Shown here: positions 7,434-16,871 of the stretch, one piece after another
Layout: each line of letters starts with the position of its first letter
How positions within the stretch are numbered: the stretch's first letter is position 1
DNA from: a candidate division KSB1 bacterium
GTDB lineage: Bacteria > Zhuqueibacterota > Zhuqueibacteria > Residuimicrobiales > Krinioviventaceae
Direction of reading: 5' to 3'
NCBI GenBank assembly: GCA_034505495.1
Contig: JAPDQV010000022.1
Span: 1-55,720 of the forward strand
DNA length: 55,720 bases
Notes under the pieces: model-generated
Told to the model about the DNA's origin: nothing
The model's input: only the letters and a program-made list of their open reading frames with translations
The model's database searches: none
Program-made: the position numbers and the translations under genes

Positions 7434-10151
7434 TTATTTCATGTCCTTGATTGCCGCCTGCGCCGCCGCCAACCGCGCTATCGGCACGCGGTAGGGCGAG
7501 CAGGAGACGTAATCCATGCCGACCTTGTGGCAGAACATGACCGACGAAGGTTCGCCGCCGTGCTCGCCGCAGATGCCGACTTTAAGTTTGGGACGCGTAG
7601 CGCGACCGCGCTCAATGCCGATCTGGATCAGTTCGCCGATGCCTTCCTGATCGAGGATCTGGAACGGATCGTTCGGCAGGATCTTCTTTTCGATATAGTC
7701 GGGCACAAAGCCGCCGATGTCGTCGCGCGAAAAACCGAAACCCATCTGCGTCAAATCGTTGGTACCGAAAGAGAAGAATTCGGCGGTTTGGGCGATCTTG
7801 CCGGCAGTCAACGCCGCGCGCGGAATTTCGATCATCGTGCCGTAGAGGAACTCGATCTTGTCGAGCTTGTACTTTTCGCACACCTCTTTGTAGACGCGAT
7901 CGACGATGACCTTCTGATCGTCCAGCTCTTTGACTGTCGCGACCACCGGGATCATGATTTCCGGCAGAACCTTTTTGCCTTCCAGCAGCAGCTCCGCCGT
8001 TGCCTCGAGAAGCGCACGGACCTGCATTTCGGTGATTTCCGGATAGGTGATGCCGAGGCGGACGCCGCGATGGCCCATCATCGGGTTGGTTTCGTGCAGA
8101 GACTCGCCGCGCTTTTTCACATCCTCAACCGAAATGCCGAGCGCCTTGGCCAGTTCGGCCTGCTTTTCCGGGCTCTGCGGAACGAACTCATGCAGCGGCG
8201 GATCGAGCAGGCGCACGGTAACGGGGAGGCCGTCCATGACCGCCATCGTCGCCTTAAAGTCCTTCTTGACATAGGGGAACAGCTCGTTCAACGCCGCCTT
8301 GCGCTCCTCCTCCGTTTTGCTGAGGATCATCTTGCGAAGCAGGAAGAGCGGCTCGTCCGAACCCTTGCCGTAGAACATATGCTCGGTGCGGAACAGGCCG
8401 ATACCCTCGGCGCCGAATTCGAGCGCCTTCTTGGCGTCTTCCGGCGTGTCGGCATTGGTGCGCACTTTGAGGCGACGGAACTTGTCCACCAGCTTCATAA
8501 ACTGCACAAAGCGGGGATTTTCGGAGGCGTTGATCATCGCCAGCTTGCCCTCGTACACGTAGCCTTTGGTGCCGTTGAGGGTAAAGACATCCCCCTCTTT
8601 ATAGACTTTGCCGTCGACTTTGAGGGTTTTGTCCTTCAGGTTCAATTCCAAGGCGCCGCAGCCGACAACGCAGCATTTGCCCCAGCCGCGAGCAACCAGA
8701 GCCGCATGCGAGGTCATTCCGCCGCGAGCCGTCAGAATACCGACCGCCGCCCGCATACCTTCGACATCTTCCGGATTGGTTTCTTCGCGCACAAGGATGA
8801 CGTTTTTGCCCTGCTTAGTCCATTCCACGGCATCGGCGGCAGTAAAGACGATCTGACCGCAGGCGCCGCCGGGGCCGGCCGGCAATCCTTTGGCGATCGG
8901 CTTGGCGTTCTTTTCCGCGGCCGGATCGACAATGGGATGCAGCAGCTCGTCGAGCTGATTCGGCGACAGACGCGTGACGGCCGTCTTTTCATCGATCAAC
9001 CCCTCGGCCAGCATGTCCATAGCCATGTTGAGGGCCGCGGTGCCGGTGCGTTTGCCTACGCGGCACTGCAGCATCCACAAACGGCCTTCCTGAATGGTGA
9101 ACTCAATGTCCAGCATGTCGCGGAAATGCTTCTCCAATTTGACGCGGATTTCGTCGAGCTCTTTATAAGTTTCCGGCATCGCGGTTTCGAGGGAAGCCAT
9201 GTGTTTGTTCTGCTCGTTCTTGGTCGCCTCGTTCAGCGGCGCAGGCGTGCGAATACCCGCCACAACGTCTTCGCCCTGAGCATTCACCAACCATTCGCCG
9301 TAGAACTTGTTCTCGCCGGTGGCCGGGTTACGGGTAAAGGCGACGCCGGTGGCGCTGGTCTCGCCCATGTTGCCGAAAACCATCGCCTGTACATTGACGG
9401 CGGTGCCCCAATCGTCCGGAATGCCTTCGATGCGGCGATAGGCAACCGCTCGTTTTCCGTTCCAGCTCTGAAAAACGGCGCTGATGCCGCCCCAAAGCTG
9501 CTCCATGGCGTCATCAGGAAACGGCTTGCCGAGCACTTCCTTCACTTTAACCTTGAACTGCTCGACCAGCTCTTTCAAATCCTCGGCGGTCAGCTCGGTA
9601 TCCTCTTTAACGCCGCGTTTTTTCTTCATCTCGGACATGAGATGCTCGAGCTGCACGCGAATCCCTTTGCCTTCTTCCGGCTCGATGCCCGCCGCCTTTT
9701 CCATTACCACGTCCGAATACATCATGATCAGGCGACGATAAGCATCGTAAACAAAGCGCGGGTTATTGGTCTTTTTGATCATGCCGGGAATGGTTTTGCT
9801 CGTCAAGCCGACGTTGAGCACGGTTTCCATCATGCCGGGCATGGAGCTGCGTGCACCCGACCGTACCGAAACCAAAAGCGGATTTTCCGGATCGCCGAAC
9901 TTGGCGCCCATGATCTTTTCGACAAAGGCAAGGGCGTCGTTCACCTCGGCTTCCAATTCCTTCGGATAAGTTTTGCCGTGCTTGTAGTAATAAGTGCACA
10001 TTTCGGTCGTAATCGTAAAGCCGGCCGGAACCGGAATACCCAAATTGGCCATTTCGGCCAAGTTGGCGCCCTTTCCGCCCAGCAGTTCCTTCATATCGGC
10101 ACGGCCTTCCGCAGACCCGCCGCCGAAACGATAGACGAATTTTTGCGACAT
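7434..10151 (-). CDS. ppdK: Pyruvate, phosphate dikinase
   Basis: This enzyme interconverts pyruvate, ATP and phosphate with phosphoenolpyruvate, AMP and pyrophosphate. I chose the ATG at 10151, which has GGGAG five bases upstream, over an in-frame ATG four codons earlier, giving 905 residues. The N-terminal ATP-grasp domain starts with GGKGANLAEM; the swivelling phosphohistidine domain has H482 in GGMTSHAAL; the C-terminal TIM barrel carries FGTNDLTQM and GICGEHGGEPSS with the catalytic cysteine. A helical insert near residues 170-205 makes it somewhat longer than the roughly 875-residue archetype. Co-directional with ctpA 49 bases upstream, it is the last gene of the minus-strand run. PPDK commonly supports gluconeogenesis or pyrophosphate-linked glycolysis. 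Confidence 0.96.
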   Translation of the reverse strand: MSQKFVYRFGGGSAEGRADMKELLGGKGANLAEMANLGIPVPAGFTITTEMCTYYYKHGKTYPKELEAEVNDALAFVEKIMGAKFGDPENPLLVSVRSGARSSMPGMMETVLNVGLTSKTIPGMIKKTNNPRFVYDAYRRLIMMYSDVVMEKAAGIEPEEGKGIRVQLEHLMSEMKKKRGVKEDTELTAEDLKELVEQFKVKVKEVLGKPFPDDAMEQLWGGISAVFQSWNGKRAVAYRRIEGIPDDWGTAVNVQAMVFGNMGETSATGVAFTRNPATGENKFYGEWLVNAQGEDVVAGIRTPAPLNEATKNEQNKHMASLETAMPETYKELDEIRVKLEKHFRDMLDIEFTIQEGRLWMLQCRVGKRTGTAALNMAMDMLAEGLIDEKTAVTRLSPNQLDELLHPIVDPAAEKNAKPIAKGLPAGPGGACGQIVFTAADAVEWTKQGKNVILVREETNPEDVEGMRAAVGILTARGGMTSHAALVARGWGKCCVVGCGALELNLKDKTLKVDGKVYKEGDVFTLNGTKGYVYEGKLAMINASENPRFVQFMKLVDKFRRLKVRTNADTPEDAKKALEFGAEGIGLFRTEHMFYGKGSDEPLFLLRKMILSKTEEERKAALNELFPYVKKDFKATMAVMDGLPVTVRLLDPPLHEFVPQSPEKQAELAKALGISVEDVKKRGESLHETNPMMGHRGVRLGITYPEITEMQVRALLEATAELLLEGKKVLPEIMIPVVATVKELDDQKVIVDRVYKEVCEKYKLDKIEFLYGTMIEIPRAALTAGKIAQTAEFFSFGTNDLTQMGFGFSRDDIGGFVPDYIEKKILPNDPFQILDQEGIGELIQIGIERGRATRPKLKVGICGEHGGEPSSVMFCHKVGMDYVSCSPYRVPIARLAAAQAAIKDMK

Positions 10152-10200
10152 GTTTTCTCCCATTGCTTAGTTCATCGTTTATAATTCAATGATATATCGT

Positions 10201-11976
10201 TTATTTTTCGGATTTCTCTCCCGCTAAAAACTTGCGATAGCTTTCGGCGTCTTTGACAATCTCAATCGCCCGTTTAAGAGGCTCATCGCGCTCGCTGCCG
10301 ACAACATAGGCCATATCAGCGCCTTTTACTTTGGCGGTCAACTCACGCTTGAGCAGGAATCGGATATCGTTCATCGATCTCTCACGTTCGACCTTTTTCA
10401 CGGCTGCAAATGCGTCCTGCAGGCTGCGCAAAGCCGGCTCAAGTTGCTCTTTATAACCCTCTCTTTCGGCAATTTTTTCCAACTCTTTTATCCGATTTGC
10501 ACCGGTCGGTTCATAGTCGAACTTTTTTGCCTCGAGAAACTTGAAAAATTCCTGCACCGTCTGATCGGTCACCTGCAGATCTTTGGACAATTCTGGGTGC
10601 TTGGCGGCATATTCAAGACTAAAATCGAAAAACATCGAACGGCGAATCAATTCAGTCACAAATCGGGTCGTATTGGGATTTTTGCAGATGATATCCGGGG
10701 TGACACCGCCGCCGCCGACAACCTGTCGCCCGTTGCGCGTCTTAAACAGCTCCTTGGCCGTTTCTTGAGGCTTTTCATCGATCTTTTCATCACTCCCTTC
10801 GCCATCCCACTCTTCCTCTTCTTCTTCGGAGGATACCTGCGTGCTGTCCTGCTGCAGAAAAACCGAATTACGCCCGCGCTTGAAAACATCCCTTTTTTGA
10901 ATCAACCGGCCGCTCGGCAGGTAGTATTTGGCGGTCGTCAGTTTTAACGCCGTTTCGCCCTCTACGGAGCGGTCGATCGGCAGGACCGTCTGGACCAGCC
11001 CCTTGCCGAAAGTCGTCTCGCCGACGATAACCGCACGGTCGAGGTCCTGCAGACTGCCTGCAACAATTTCGGACGCCGAAGCTGAATAACCGTCGACCAA
11101 GACAACCATCGGCAGATCGGCATACGGAGCGCTGCCGGAGGTTCGATATTCCTTATTGCTTCCCGGTGTCCGGCCGCGAGTATAGACAACCAGCTCGCCG
11201 CGCGGCACAAAAAGTTCCAGCACCGATACCGCCGTCTCTAATAGTCCGCCGGGATTACCGCGAAGATCGAGGATAAGCGTCTTCATGCCCTGATCCGTCA
11301 ACTTGTCCAGCGCCTGATGGAGCTGCTCGTCGGCGCCGCGGTTAAAGACGGTCAGCCGTACCAACCCGATGCCCGGCTCGATAATGCCGCTGTATTGAAT
11401 GTCGGAAACAATGATTTCGTCGCGAATAAGCGTAAAGATCATCGGCTCCTCGACGCCCACGCGGCGGATCTTGATCGTAACGGAGCTGCCTTTTTCCTTG
11501 CCGCGCAGTTTGGCGGCAGTTTTGGAGAGCGTCAGCTGACGCGTCGACTCGCCGTCGATCTCGATAATCTGATCCCCTTCGCGGATGCCCGCTTTTTCGG
11601 CAGGACTGTTCGGAAAAGGCGGCTCGGCTACGGTCGGCCATCCATTGCGCTTGCTGATGCGCATGCCGACGCCGTAATATTTGCCGCGGGTCATGATCTC
11701 CAAATCTTCCTGGGCCTCTTCCTCGAGAAAGATCGTATAGGGATCGAGCTCATCCAGCATGCCGTTGATGCCGGCGCGCATAAACTTTTTCGGGTCGATC
11801 TCTTCGACATAGTTGTTGGCCGTCTGCTTATAGACCTCGCCGAAAATGCGCAGATTGCGCATAACCGAAGCGTAAAAGTCGCGCTGACTTTTACTAAACA
11901 AACTGCCCGCCGCCGCTGAAATGACAAGCAACCCGCAAAGGGCGGTTTTTTTCATCCATTGAGAACGTTGTTTCAT
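10201..11976 (-). CDS. Carboxyl-terminal processing protease, S41 family
   Basis: The 591-residue protein has an N-terminal membrane anchor or signal segment (about residues 9-27), a PDZ domain (about 95-180, with YYGVGMRI) and an S41 catalytic domain (about 200-370). The catalytic pair is S300 in SASASEIVAG and K325 in TFGKG, 25 residues apart as in CtpA. It should cleave C-terminal tails of periplasmic proteins. A strongly acidic stretch (six glutamates, about 395-400) and a long charged C-terminal helical region (about 440-591) are extra to the core. The gene starts one base after the tmk stop, with GGAG seven bases before its ATG. Confidence 0.93.
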   Translation of the reverse strand: MKQRSQWMKKTALCGLLVISAAAGSLFSKSQRDFYASVMRNLRIFGEVYKQTANNYVEEIDPKKFMRAGINGMLDELDPYTIFLEEEAQEDLEIMTRGKYYGVGMRISKRNGWPTVAEPPFPNSPAEKAGIREGDQIIEIDGESTRQLTLSKTAAKLRGKEKGSSVTIKIRRVGVEEPMIFTLIRDEIIVSDIQYSGIIEPGIGLVRLTVFNRGADEQLHQALDKLTDQGMKTLILDLRGNPGGLLETAVSVLELFVPRGELVVYTRGRTPGSNKEYRTSGSAPYADLPMVVLVDGYSASASEIVAGSLQDLDRAVIVGETTFGKGLVQTVLPIDRSVEGETALKLTTAKYYLPSGRLIQKRDVFKRGRNSVFLQQDSTQVSSEEEEEEWDGEGSDEKIDEKPQETAKELFKTRNGRQVVGGGGVTPDIICKNPNTTRFVTELIRRSMFFDFSLEYAAKHPELSKDLQVTDQTVQEFFKFLEAKKFDYEPTGANRIKELEKIAEREGYKEQLEPALRSLQDAFAAVKKVERERSMNDIRFLLKRELTAKVKGADMAYVVGSERDEPLKRAIEIVKDAESYRKFLAGEKSEK

Positions 11977-11977
11977 T

Positions 11978-12613
11978 CTATTCTCCGGGAGTTTTCTCCC
12001 ATAGCTCCATAAATAGAGTCTGAATTTCCTGCTGAATGACTGGAATCGGCCTCTGGCCCTTTACAAGTCGAACGCGTTCCGGCTCTGCCGCGCAAATTTC
12101 GAGAAAGCCGCGGCGCACGCGGCGCTGAAATTCCAGCCCTTCGGCCTCGATGCGATCCTCAAAATGCAACGGTTGCCGACGGTCCGCCGCTGTTTCCGGA
12201 TCAAGATCGAGCAGAATGGTCAACTGCGGTGTCAATCCGCACGAGCCCAATCGATTGGCGGCGGCAATAATTTCCGGATCGATGCCGCGGCCGTAGCCCT
12301 GATAGGCGGTCGTGGAATCGTAAAACCGGTCGCAAAGCACCACACGCCCCTGCGCCAGAGCCGGCCGTATGATCTCCTGAACCAGTTGAGCGCGCGCCGC
12401 TTCATAAAGCAGCAGCTCGGTCTGCGGGTCGATCGCAAACCGCTTGCCGAGCAGAACGGCGCGGACCGCCTCCGAGACAGAGGTCGAGCCCGGATCGCGC
12501 AGCGCCAGGGCATCAATACCGTGCTTTTTCAGAAAGCGCTGCAAAAGAACAATCTGCGTCGATTTGCCGCAGCCGTCGATGCCCTCAAAGGTGACGAACA
12601 AGGGTTTGCGCAT
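11978..12613 (-). CDS. tmk: Thymidylate kinase
   Basis: It phosphorylates dTMP to dTDP with ATP in the dTTP pathway. The P-loop is GIDGCGKST near residue 11 and the DR motif is CDRFYDSTTAYQGYGRGI, followed by the TILLDLDPE segment. I chose the ATG at 12613, which overlaps the stop of the upstream MATE gene as TAATG and implies translational coupling; an in-frame start seven codons upstream would extend into that gene. The 211 residues fit the family. The downstream protease gene begins one base after its stop. Confidence 0.95.
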   Translation of the reverse strand: MRKPLFVTFEGIDGCGKSTQIVLLQRFLKKHGIDALALRDPGSTSVSEAVRAVLLGKRFAIDPQTELLLYEAARAQLVQEIIRPALAQGRVVLCDRFYDSTTAYQGYGRGIDPEIIAAANRLGSCGLTPQLTILLDLDPETAADRRQPLHFEDRIEAEGLEFQRRVRRGFLEICAAEPERVRLVKGQRPIPVIQQEIQTLFMELWEKTPGE

Positions 12614-13965
12614 TAATACACCAATCGGCGCCAATCGCCGTTATACAGCCGTTTGACGTTCAAAATCAACCGCAGCGTTTCGTCCAGCGCCTGCACCGTC
12701 CAGATACCGTAAATGCCGCCCGCCAGCAGAAACACGGCGACATAGTTTAAACCGACTTCAAAGAACAACACGAAAGCGATCGTGTTCAGCATGAGCCATT
12801 TTAACTCGCCGACGCCGCGAAGGTTTCCGCAGACAACGTTGTTGACCGCTTTCGGCAGCTGCGCCAAGGCAAAAATGACGATCGCGCGTCTTCCCAGCTG
12901 GACGATCTGGGAATCGACGGTAAAGACATGAATAAACTGCTTGGCGAAAAGGATCAACATGAGTATAATGACGCCGACAAAAAGCAAAGCGGCGCGATGA
13001 GAAGTTTTGGCTCCTTTAAGCGCCTGCTCGTGATTGGCTGCGCCCAAATTTTGGCCCATGTTGCTCATCGCCGCCAAGCTGAATCCCATGTAGATCATCG
13101 ACAGCACATTCTGCAGCCGCATAAAGATGGCGTGGGTGCCGAGCACGGCGACGCTGTACATGCCGGCGTAGCTGATGACGACCAATTGGCCGAGCGACCA
13201 GGCGAGTTGCTCGACGGTTGTCGGCAATCCCTTGCGGAACAGTTCGCGAAAGCTGTCCCACTTTGGGGAGGTCAGCTCATGGTAATCCAGCCGCAGGCCG
13301 GCGCGGCCGCTGCGCAGTAACCGAAAAGTGAGAAAAAAACCGAGCGTATGCGCACAACCCACTGCTAATGCGGCACCGCGCACCTCCAGGCGCGGTGCGC
13401 CGAACAAGCCGAATATAAAGATCGGCGCCAAAAGCAGATTGACGACGTTGGTCGTCAAATTGATGCGCATGGAAAAGCGTGTTTCGCCAACGGCGCGGAT
13501 GATCCCGACCGCGACAAAATTGGTCATAATCAGCGGGCCGAAAAAGGAAACCATGCGCAAATAGCTCATTCCGGCCGCTTGCGCCGAGTCGCTTCCGTTC
13601 TCGCGGATCAAGCGCAGCAGCTGCACACCGCCGAAATGCCAGACGATGCTGAACAGGGCTGCCATGATGACGGCGAGCATCAGCGACTGTCCCAGGATGT
13701 GGTTGGCGCTTTTAAAGTCGCGGGCGCCGATGTGTCGATTGATGATCAGCCCGGCGCCCACCACAAAGGTGATCAGAACGGCAAAGAAAACGAGAACAAT
13801 TTGGATCGCCATCGAATGCCCCGCCAGGGCAGCGCCGCCGAGCTTGCCGATCAAAATCGCCTCGATCGTCCACATGATCGTCTGCGAGGCCAGATCGATT
13901 GCGGCGGGCAAAGAAGTCTTGAGAAAGCTCCGCAACGGCTTTAAGCTGCCCGAGCGGCGAGACAT
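12613..13965 (-). CDS. MATE-family efflux transporter
   Basis: This 450-residue, strongly hydrophobic protein has about twelve membrane helices in two pseudo-symmetric halves. The pattern (ASQTIMWTIEAILIGKLG at the N-terminus, INRHIGARD, and VEQLAWSLGQL opening the second half) is typical of MATE or NorM-like cation antiporters that export organic cations. Substrate cannot be inferred. It starts 15 bases after ino1 and its stop overlaps the tmk start. Confidence 0.92.
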   Translation of the reverse strand: MSRRSGSLKPLRSFLKTSLPAAIDLASQTIMWTIEAILIGKLGGAALAGHSMAIQIVLVFFAVLITFVVGAGLIINRHIGARDFKSANHILGQSLMLAVIMAALFSIVWHFGGVQLLRLIRENGSDSAQAAGMSYLRMVSFFGPLIMTNFVAVGIIRAVGETRFSMRINLTTNVVNLLLAPIFIFGLFGAPRLEVRGAALAVGCAHTLGFFLTFRLLRSGRAGLRLDYHELTSPKWDSFRELFRKGLPTTVEQLAWSLGQLVVISYAGMYSVAVLGTHAIFMRLQNVLSMIYMGFSLAAMSNMGQNLGAANHEQALKGAKTSHRAALLFVGVIILMLILFAKQFIHVFTVDSQIVQLGRRAIVIFALAQLPKAVNNVVCGNLRGVGELKWLMLNTIAFVLFFEVGLNYVAVFLLAGGIYGIWTVQALDETLRLILNVKRLYNGDWRRLVY

Positions 13966-13980
13966 GCGTCAAGATCCCGC

Positions 13981-15297
13981 TTATTCGTAATAATCCAGCC
14001 CGAGATGGGTGATCAGATCCTCACCCATAAAATAGCGCAGGGTATTCTTGAGCTTCATCTGCTGGATGAACAGATCGTGCTCAGGGTAGAGACCTTCGGC
14101 AACCATCGGGCTCTTGCAATAGAACGAAAGCCATTCCTGAATGCCCACCCGACCCGCGCGCTGCGCCAAATCAATGAACAGTGCCAAGTCGAGGACAATT
14201 GGTGCCGCTAAAATGCTGTCGCGGCATAAAAAGTTGATCTTGATCTGCATCGGATAGCCGAGCCAGCCGAAAATATCGATGTTGTCCCATCCCTCTTTAT
14301 TGTCGCCGCTCGGCGGATAGTAATTTATGCGTACTTTGTGATAGAGGTCGCCGTACAAGTCGGGATATTTATCCGGCTGAAAAATGTACTCGAGCGCCGA
14401 AAGCTTGGTCACCTCTTTGGATTTGAAGGAAAGCGGCTCATCGAGAACCTCGCCGTCGCGGTTGCCGAGAATATTGGTGGAAAACCATCCCCGAACGCCC
14501 AACATTCGCGCCTTGAGGCCAGGAGCGATGAGGGTTTTCATGAACGTCTGGCCGGTCTTGAAATCCTTGCCGGCAATAGGGACACCCTCCCGCTTGGCCA
14601 GCTGCAGTAGCGCCGGAATGTCGGTCGTCATGTGCGGGGCGCCGTTTACATAGGGGATTTTCATTTTCAAGGCGGCATAAGCATAGATCATGGACGATGA
14701 AATTGCATCGTGATTCTGTAAAAGCCCTTTTTCGAACGCTTCGATGCTGTCCCAAACCGGATCGTGCTCCAGGTAGGTCTCGGTGCTGCCGCACCAGACG
14801 ATGACCATCCGATCCAGGTTGTGGCGGCTCTTGAAATCGGCCATATCCTGCATGAGTTGTTCGGCCAAGTCCATTTTGTTTTTGCCGACCTTTTTATTCG
14901 GTCCGTCGAGGCGCTTGACATATTTGGTATCGAAAACCGCCTTCATCGGCTGTATGCTTTCCAGAAACGGCCTGACTTTTTCCAGGTCCTCGTTGGTCAA
15001 CACTTTCGCGTTTTTGGCGGCCTCGTAGGCATTATCCGGAAAAATATCCCATCCGCCGAAGACTAGATCATTCAGATCAGCCAACGGGACAAATTCTTTG
15101 ATTTTCGGAACACGATTTTCGGTTCGTTTACCAAGACGGATGGTTCCCATCTGCGTCAACGAACCGACCGGCTTGGCCAATCCTTTGCGGACCAGTTCTA
15201 CACCGGCTATAAAAGTAGTCGCGACTGCCCCCATGCCCGGCAAAAGAACACCCAGCTTGCCGGTTGCAGGCTTTATTTCGATTCCTTTTCCACTCAT
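13981..15297 (-). CDS. ino1: Inositol-3-phosphate synthase (Ino1)
   Basis: It converts glucose 6-phosphate to 1D-myo-inositol 3-phosphate with NAD. The 438-residue protein begins its Rossmann fold at GVLLPGMGAVATT (about residues 16-28) and keeps family signatures: WCGSTE, GKDFKTGQT, NILGNRDG and DSILAAPIVLDLA. The ATG has AAAGGA seven bases upstream. It lies 92 bases downstream of a CDP-alcohol phosphotransferase on the same strand, which suggests that the product is used for phosphatidylinositol-type lipid or another phosphoinositol compound. I see no inositol monophosphatase nearby. Confidence 0.95.
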   Translation of the reverse strand: MSGKGIEIKPATGKLGVLLPGMGAVATTFIAGVELVRKGLAKPVGSLTQMGTIRLGKRTENRVPKIKEFVPLADLNDLVFGGWDIFPDNAYEAAKNAKVLTNEDLEKVRPFLESIQPMKAVFDTKYVKRLDGPNKKVGKNKMDLAEQLMQDMADFKSRHNLDRMVIVWCGSTETYLEHDPVWDSIEAFEKGLLQNHDAISSSMIYAYAALKMKIPYVNGAPHMTTDIPALLQLAKREGVPIAGKDFKTGQTFMKTLIAPGLKARMLGVRGWFSTNILGNRDGEVLDEPLSFKSKEVTKLSALEYIFQPDKYPDLYGDLYHKVRINYYPPSGDNKEGWDNIDIFGWLGYPMQIKINFLCRDSILAAPIVLDLALFIDLAQRAGRVGIQEWLSFYCKSPMVAEGLYPEHDLFIQQMKLKNTLRYFMGEDLITHLGLDYYE

Positions 15298-15389
15298 ATG
15301 AAATCCTTTCTCTATATTAACAGTGTATTAGCCGATGCGACCTTGGGGCTTGATCGAGCGGTTCGCAATTATAATCAACGTTCACCCGA

Positions 15390-16016
15390 TCAGTTGTCGT
15401 TTAACTTGTCGATTTTCCACACGTGAACGATCCGTTGTACAGCCGTAAAATTGGCCAATAAGGCGATCAGTGCAAGAACGACCAAGAGGGATTTCACGGA
15501 AATCAAAGCTCCAAAGCCGAGTAAAAGAATACGCTCCGGCCGCTGCATCAAACCGACGCGGCAGTCGATATCCAATCCTTCAGCACGTGCGCGTACATAG
15601 CTGACCATGGTCGAGCCGGCCGCGGCCATAAAGACGACAAAGAAAACAAACGTTTTGTAACGAAGGTCGAAAGCCCAATTGGTGAGAAAAAAATAGCCGA
15701 TGCCGAAATAGAGAGCCAATTCGGCATAGCGGTCCAGGACGGAATCGAACAGGGCGCCGAATCGAGTTGTGCGATTGGCCGCACGGGCAACATCGCCGTC
15801 CAGCACATCAAAAAGACCGCCGAGCAACATGGCCACGGCAGCAAAACGCAACTCGCCTTGAGCGAAAAAGAACGCCGCAATTAGGCACAGCAGGAGGGAA
15901 ATAAAGGTCAGCAGATTAGGATTCATCTGCAGAGCGGCTAAAAACCTGACGACGGGCTGAAGAATCGGCCGAGCAGCCAACAGGAATTGGGTTATTTTTT
16001 TTTCAATATAACTCAT
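15390..16016 (-). CDS. CDP-alcohol phosphatidyltransferase, probable inositol-phosphate lipid synthase
   Basis: This integral membrane enzyme transfers a phosphatidyl group from CDP-diacylglycerol to an alcohol. The full signature is present: DVLDGDVAR, eight residues, then GALFDSVLD (D-x2-DG-x2-AR-x8-G-x3-D-x3-D), at about residues 70-95 counted from the chosen start. Six hydrophobic helices follow the family plan. I chose the ATG at 16016 (208 residues), which overlaps the end of rsmI by 14 bases; an ATG at 16058 is also in frame, and neither has a strong ribosome site. The neighbouring ino1 suggests inositol 3-phosphate as acceptor, as in phosphatidylinositol-phosphate synthase, but glycerol phosphate cannot be excluded from sequence alone. 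Confidence 0.85.
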   Translation of the reverse strand: MSYIEKKITQFLLAARPILQPVVRFLAALQMNPNLLTFISLLLCLIAAFFFAQGELRFAAVAMLLGGLFDVLDGDVARAANRTTRFGALFDSVLDRYAELALYFGIGYFFLTNWAFDLRYKTFVFFVVFMAAAGSTMVSYVRARAEGLDIDCRVGLMQRPERILLLGFGALISVKSLLVVLALIALLANFTAVQRIVHVWKIDKLNDN

Positions 16017-16749
16017 AAGTGCGTTCGGCGTCGCTTCTTTTTCTCTTTTCAGCATCATTCAAGCCGGCAACGACAATCACAAATTCTCCCTTGATCGTCC
16101 ATTGAGCGAGTGCGGCAATCGCCTGACTGAGAGTGCCGCGGTAAATCTGTTCGAATTTTTTCGTTAATTCGCGCATAACGGCCGCGCGGCGGTCACCGAA
16201 AACCTCCAAAAGTTCCTGAAGCGTTTTCATAATACGATGCGGCGCCTCATAGAAAATCATTGTCCGCCGCTCCTGCGCCAATTCCTGCAGGCGTGTGCGC
16301 CGTCCTTTCTTTGCCGGAAGAAACCCTTCAAAAACAAAACGATCCAAAGGGAGACCGGAAAGAAGAAGCGCAGGAACAAAAGCAGTCGCACCCGGTACGG
16401 CGCACACAGGGATGTCGTGCTTTATAGCTTCGCGAATGACGACATAGGCGGGATCTGAAATGCCGGGCGTCCCGGCGTCGGTGATGACCGCAACGCTCTG
16501 CCTCTCTTTTAAACGACGTACAATCTGCAAAGCGCTTTTTTCTTCGTTAAACTCGTGATGAGCGATCAGAGGTCTGCGAATCTGATAATGCTCTAAAAGA
16601 ACTCGACTGGTGCGCGTATCTTCCGCTGCGATGACGTCTACCTGCGCGAGAACGTCCAAAGCGCGCAGAGTGATATCCCGCAGGTTGCCGATGGGCGTGC
16701 TCACAACATAAAGTGTGCCGGGCTTAACGGATGTTTTTTCCTCATTCAT
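16003..16749 (-). CDS. rsmI: 16S rRNA (cytidine(1402)-2'-O)-methyltransferase
   Basis: The enzyme methylates the ribose of C1402 in the ribosomal decoding centre using SAM. The 248-residue protein has the SAM-dependent tetrapyrrole-methylase fold with TLYVVSTPIGNL at the start, ITDAGTPGISDPA and VPGATAFVPALLLSG, all hallmarks of RsmI. I chose the ATG at 16749, with GGGGAG about ten bases upstream; an ATG seven codons earlier lies over that ribosome site. It is the first gene downstream of a near-consensus promoter. Confidence 0.96.
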   Translation of the reverse strand: MNEEKTSVKPGTLYVVSTPIGNLRDITLRALDVLAQVDVIAAEDTRTSRVLLEHYQIRRPLIAHHEFNEEKSALQIVRRLKERQSVAVITDAGTPGISDPAYVVIREAIKHDIPVCAVPGATAFVPALLLSGLPLDRFVFEGFLPAKKGRRTRLQELAQERRTMIFYEAPHRIMKTLQELLEVFGDRRAAVMRELTKKFEQIYRGTLSQAIAALAQWTIKGEFVIVVAGLNDAEKRKRSDAERTYELY

Positions 16750-16778
16750 AAGCGCATATCTCCCCGGCACGTTCTATG

Positions 16779-16794
16779 CAGGAATCGTTTCCTG
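16779..16794 (-). other. Small hairpin in the rsmI leader
   Basis: CAGGAA and TTCCTG pair around a four-base loop in the predicted untranslated leader of rsmI, about 30 bases upstream of its start codon. Function unknown. Confidence 0.35.
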
Positions 16795-16842
16795 TCCGGT
16801 GCGTCGGCGATGTTTCAGAATCCGCCTAATTCTCAGCTTATA

Positions 16843-16871
16843 ATTATACTAATAAATCTTTAAAAAGTCAA
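16843..16871 (-). promoter_or_regulatory. Near-consensus sigma-70 promoter for the rsmI-ino1 run
   Basis: On the minus strand TTGACT (16871-16866) and TATAAT (16848-16843) are 17 bases apart, five and six matches of six. The -35 overlaps the DUF2851 stop codon. Transcription would start near 16836, giving a leader of about 87 bases before rsmI. Confidence 0.8.

Noticed and set aside
7527..10184. An 885-codon open frame on the plus strand opposite ppdK
   Set aside because: It mirrors a strongly conserved enzyme in full; the His/Phe/Gln-rich product looks like an antisense reading caused by codon bias, and no ribosome site or family pattern is seen.
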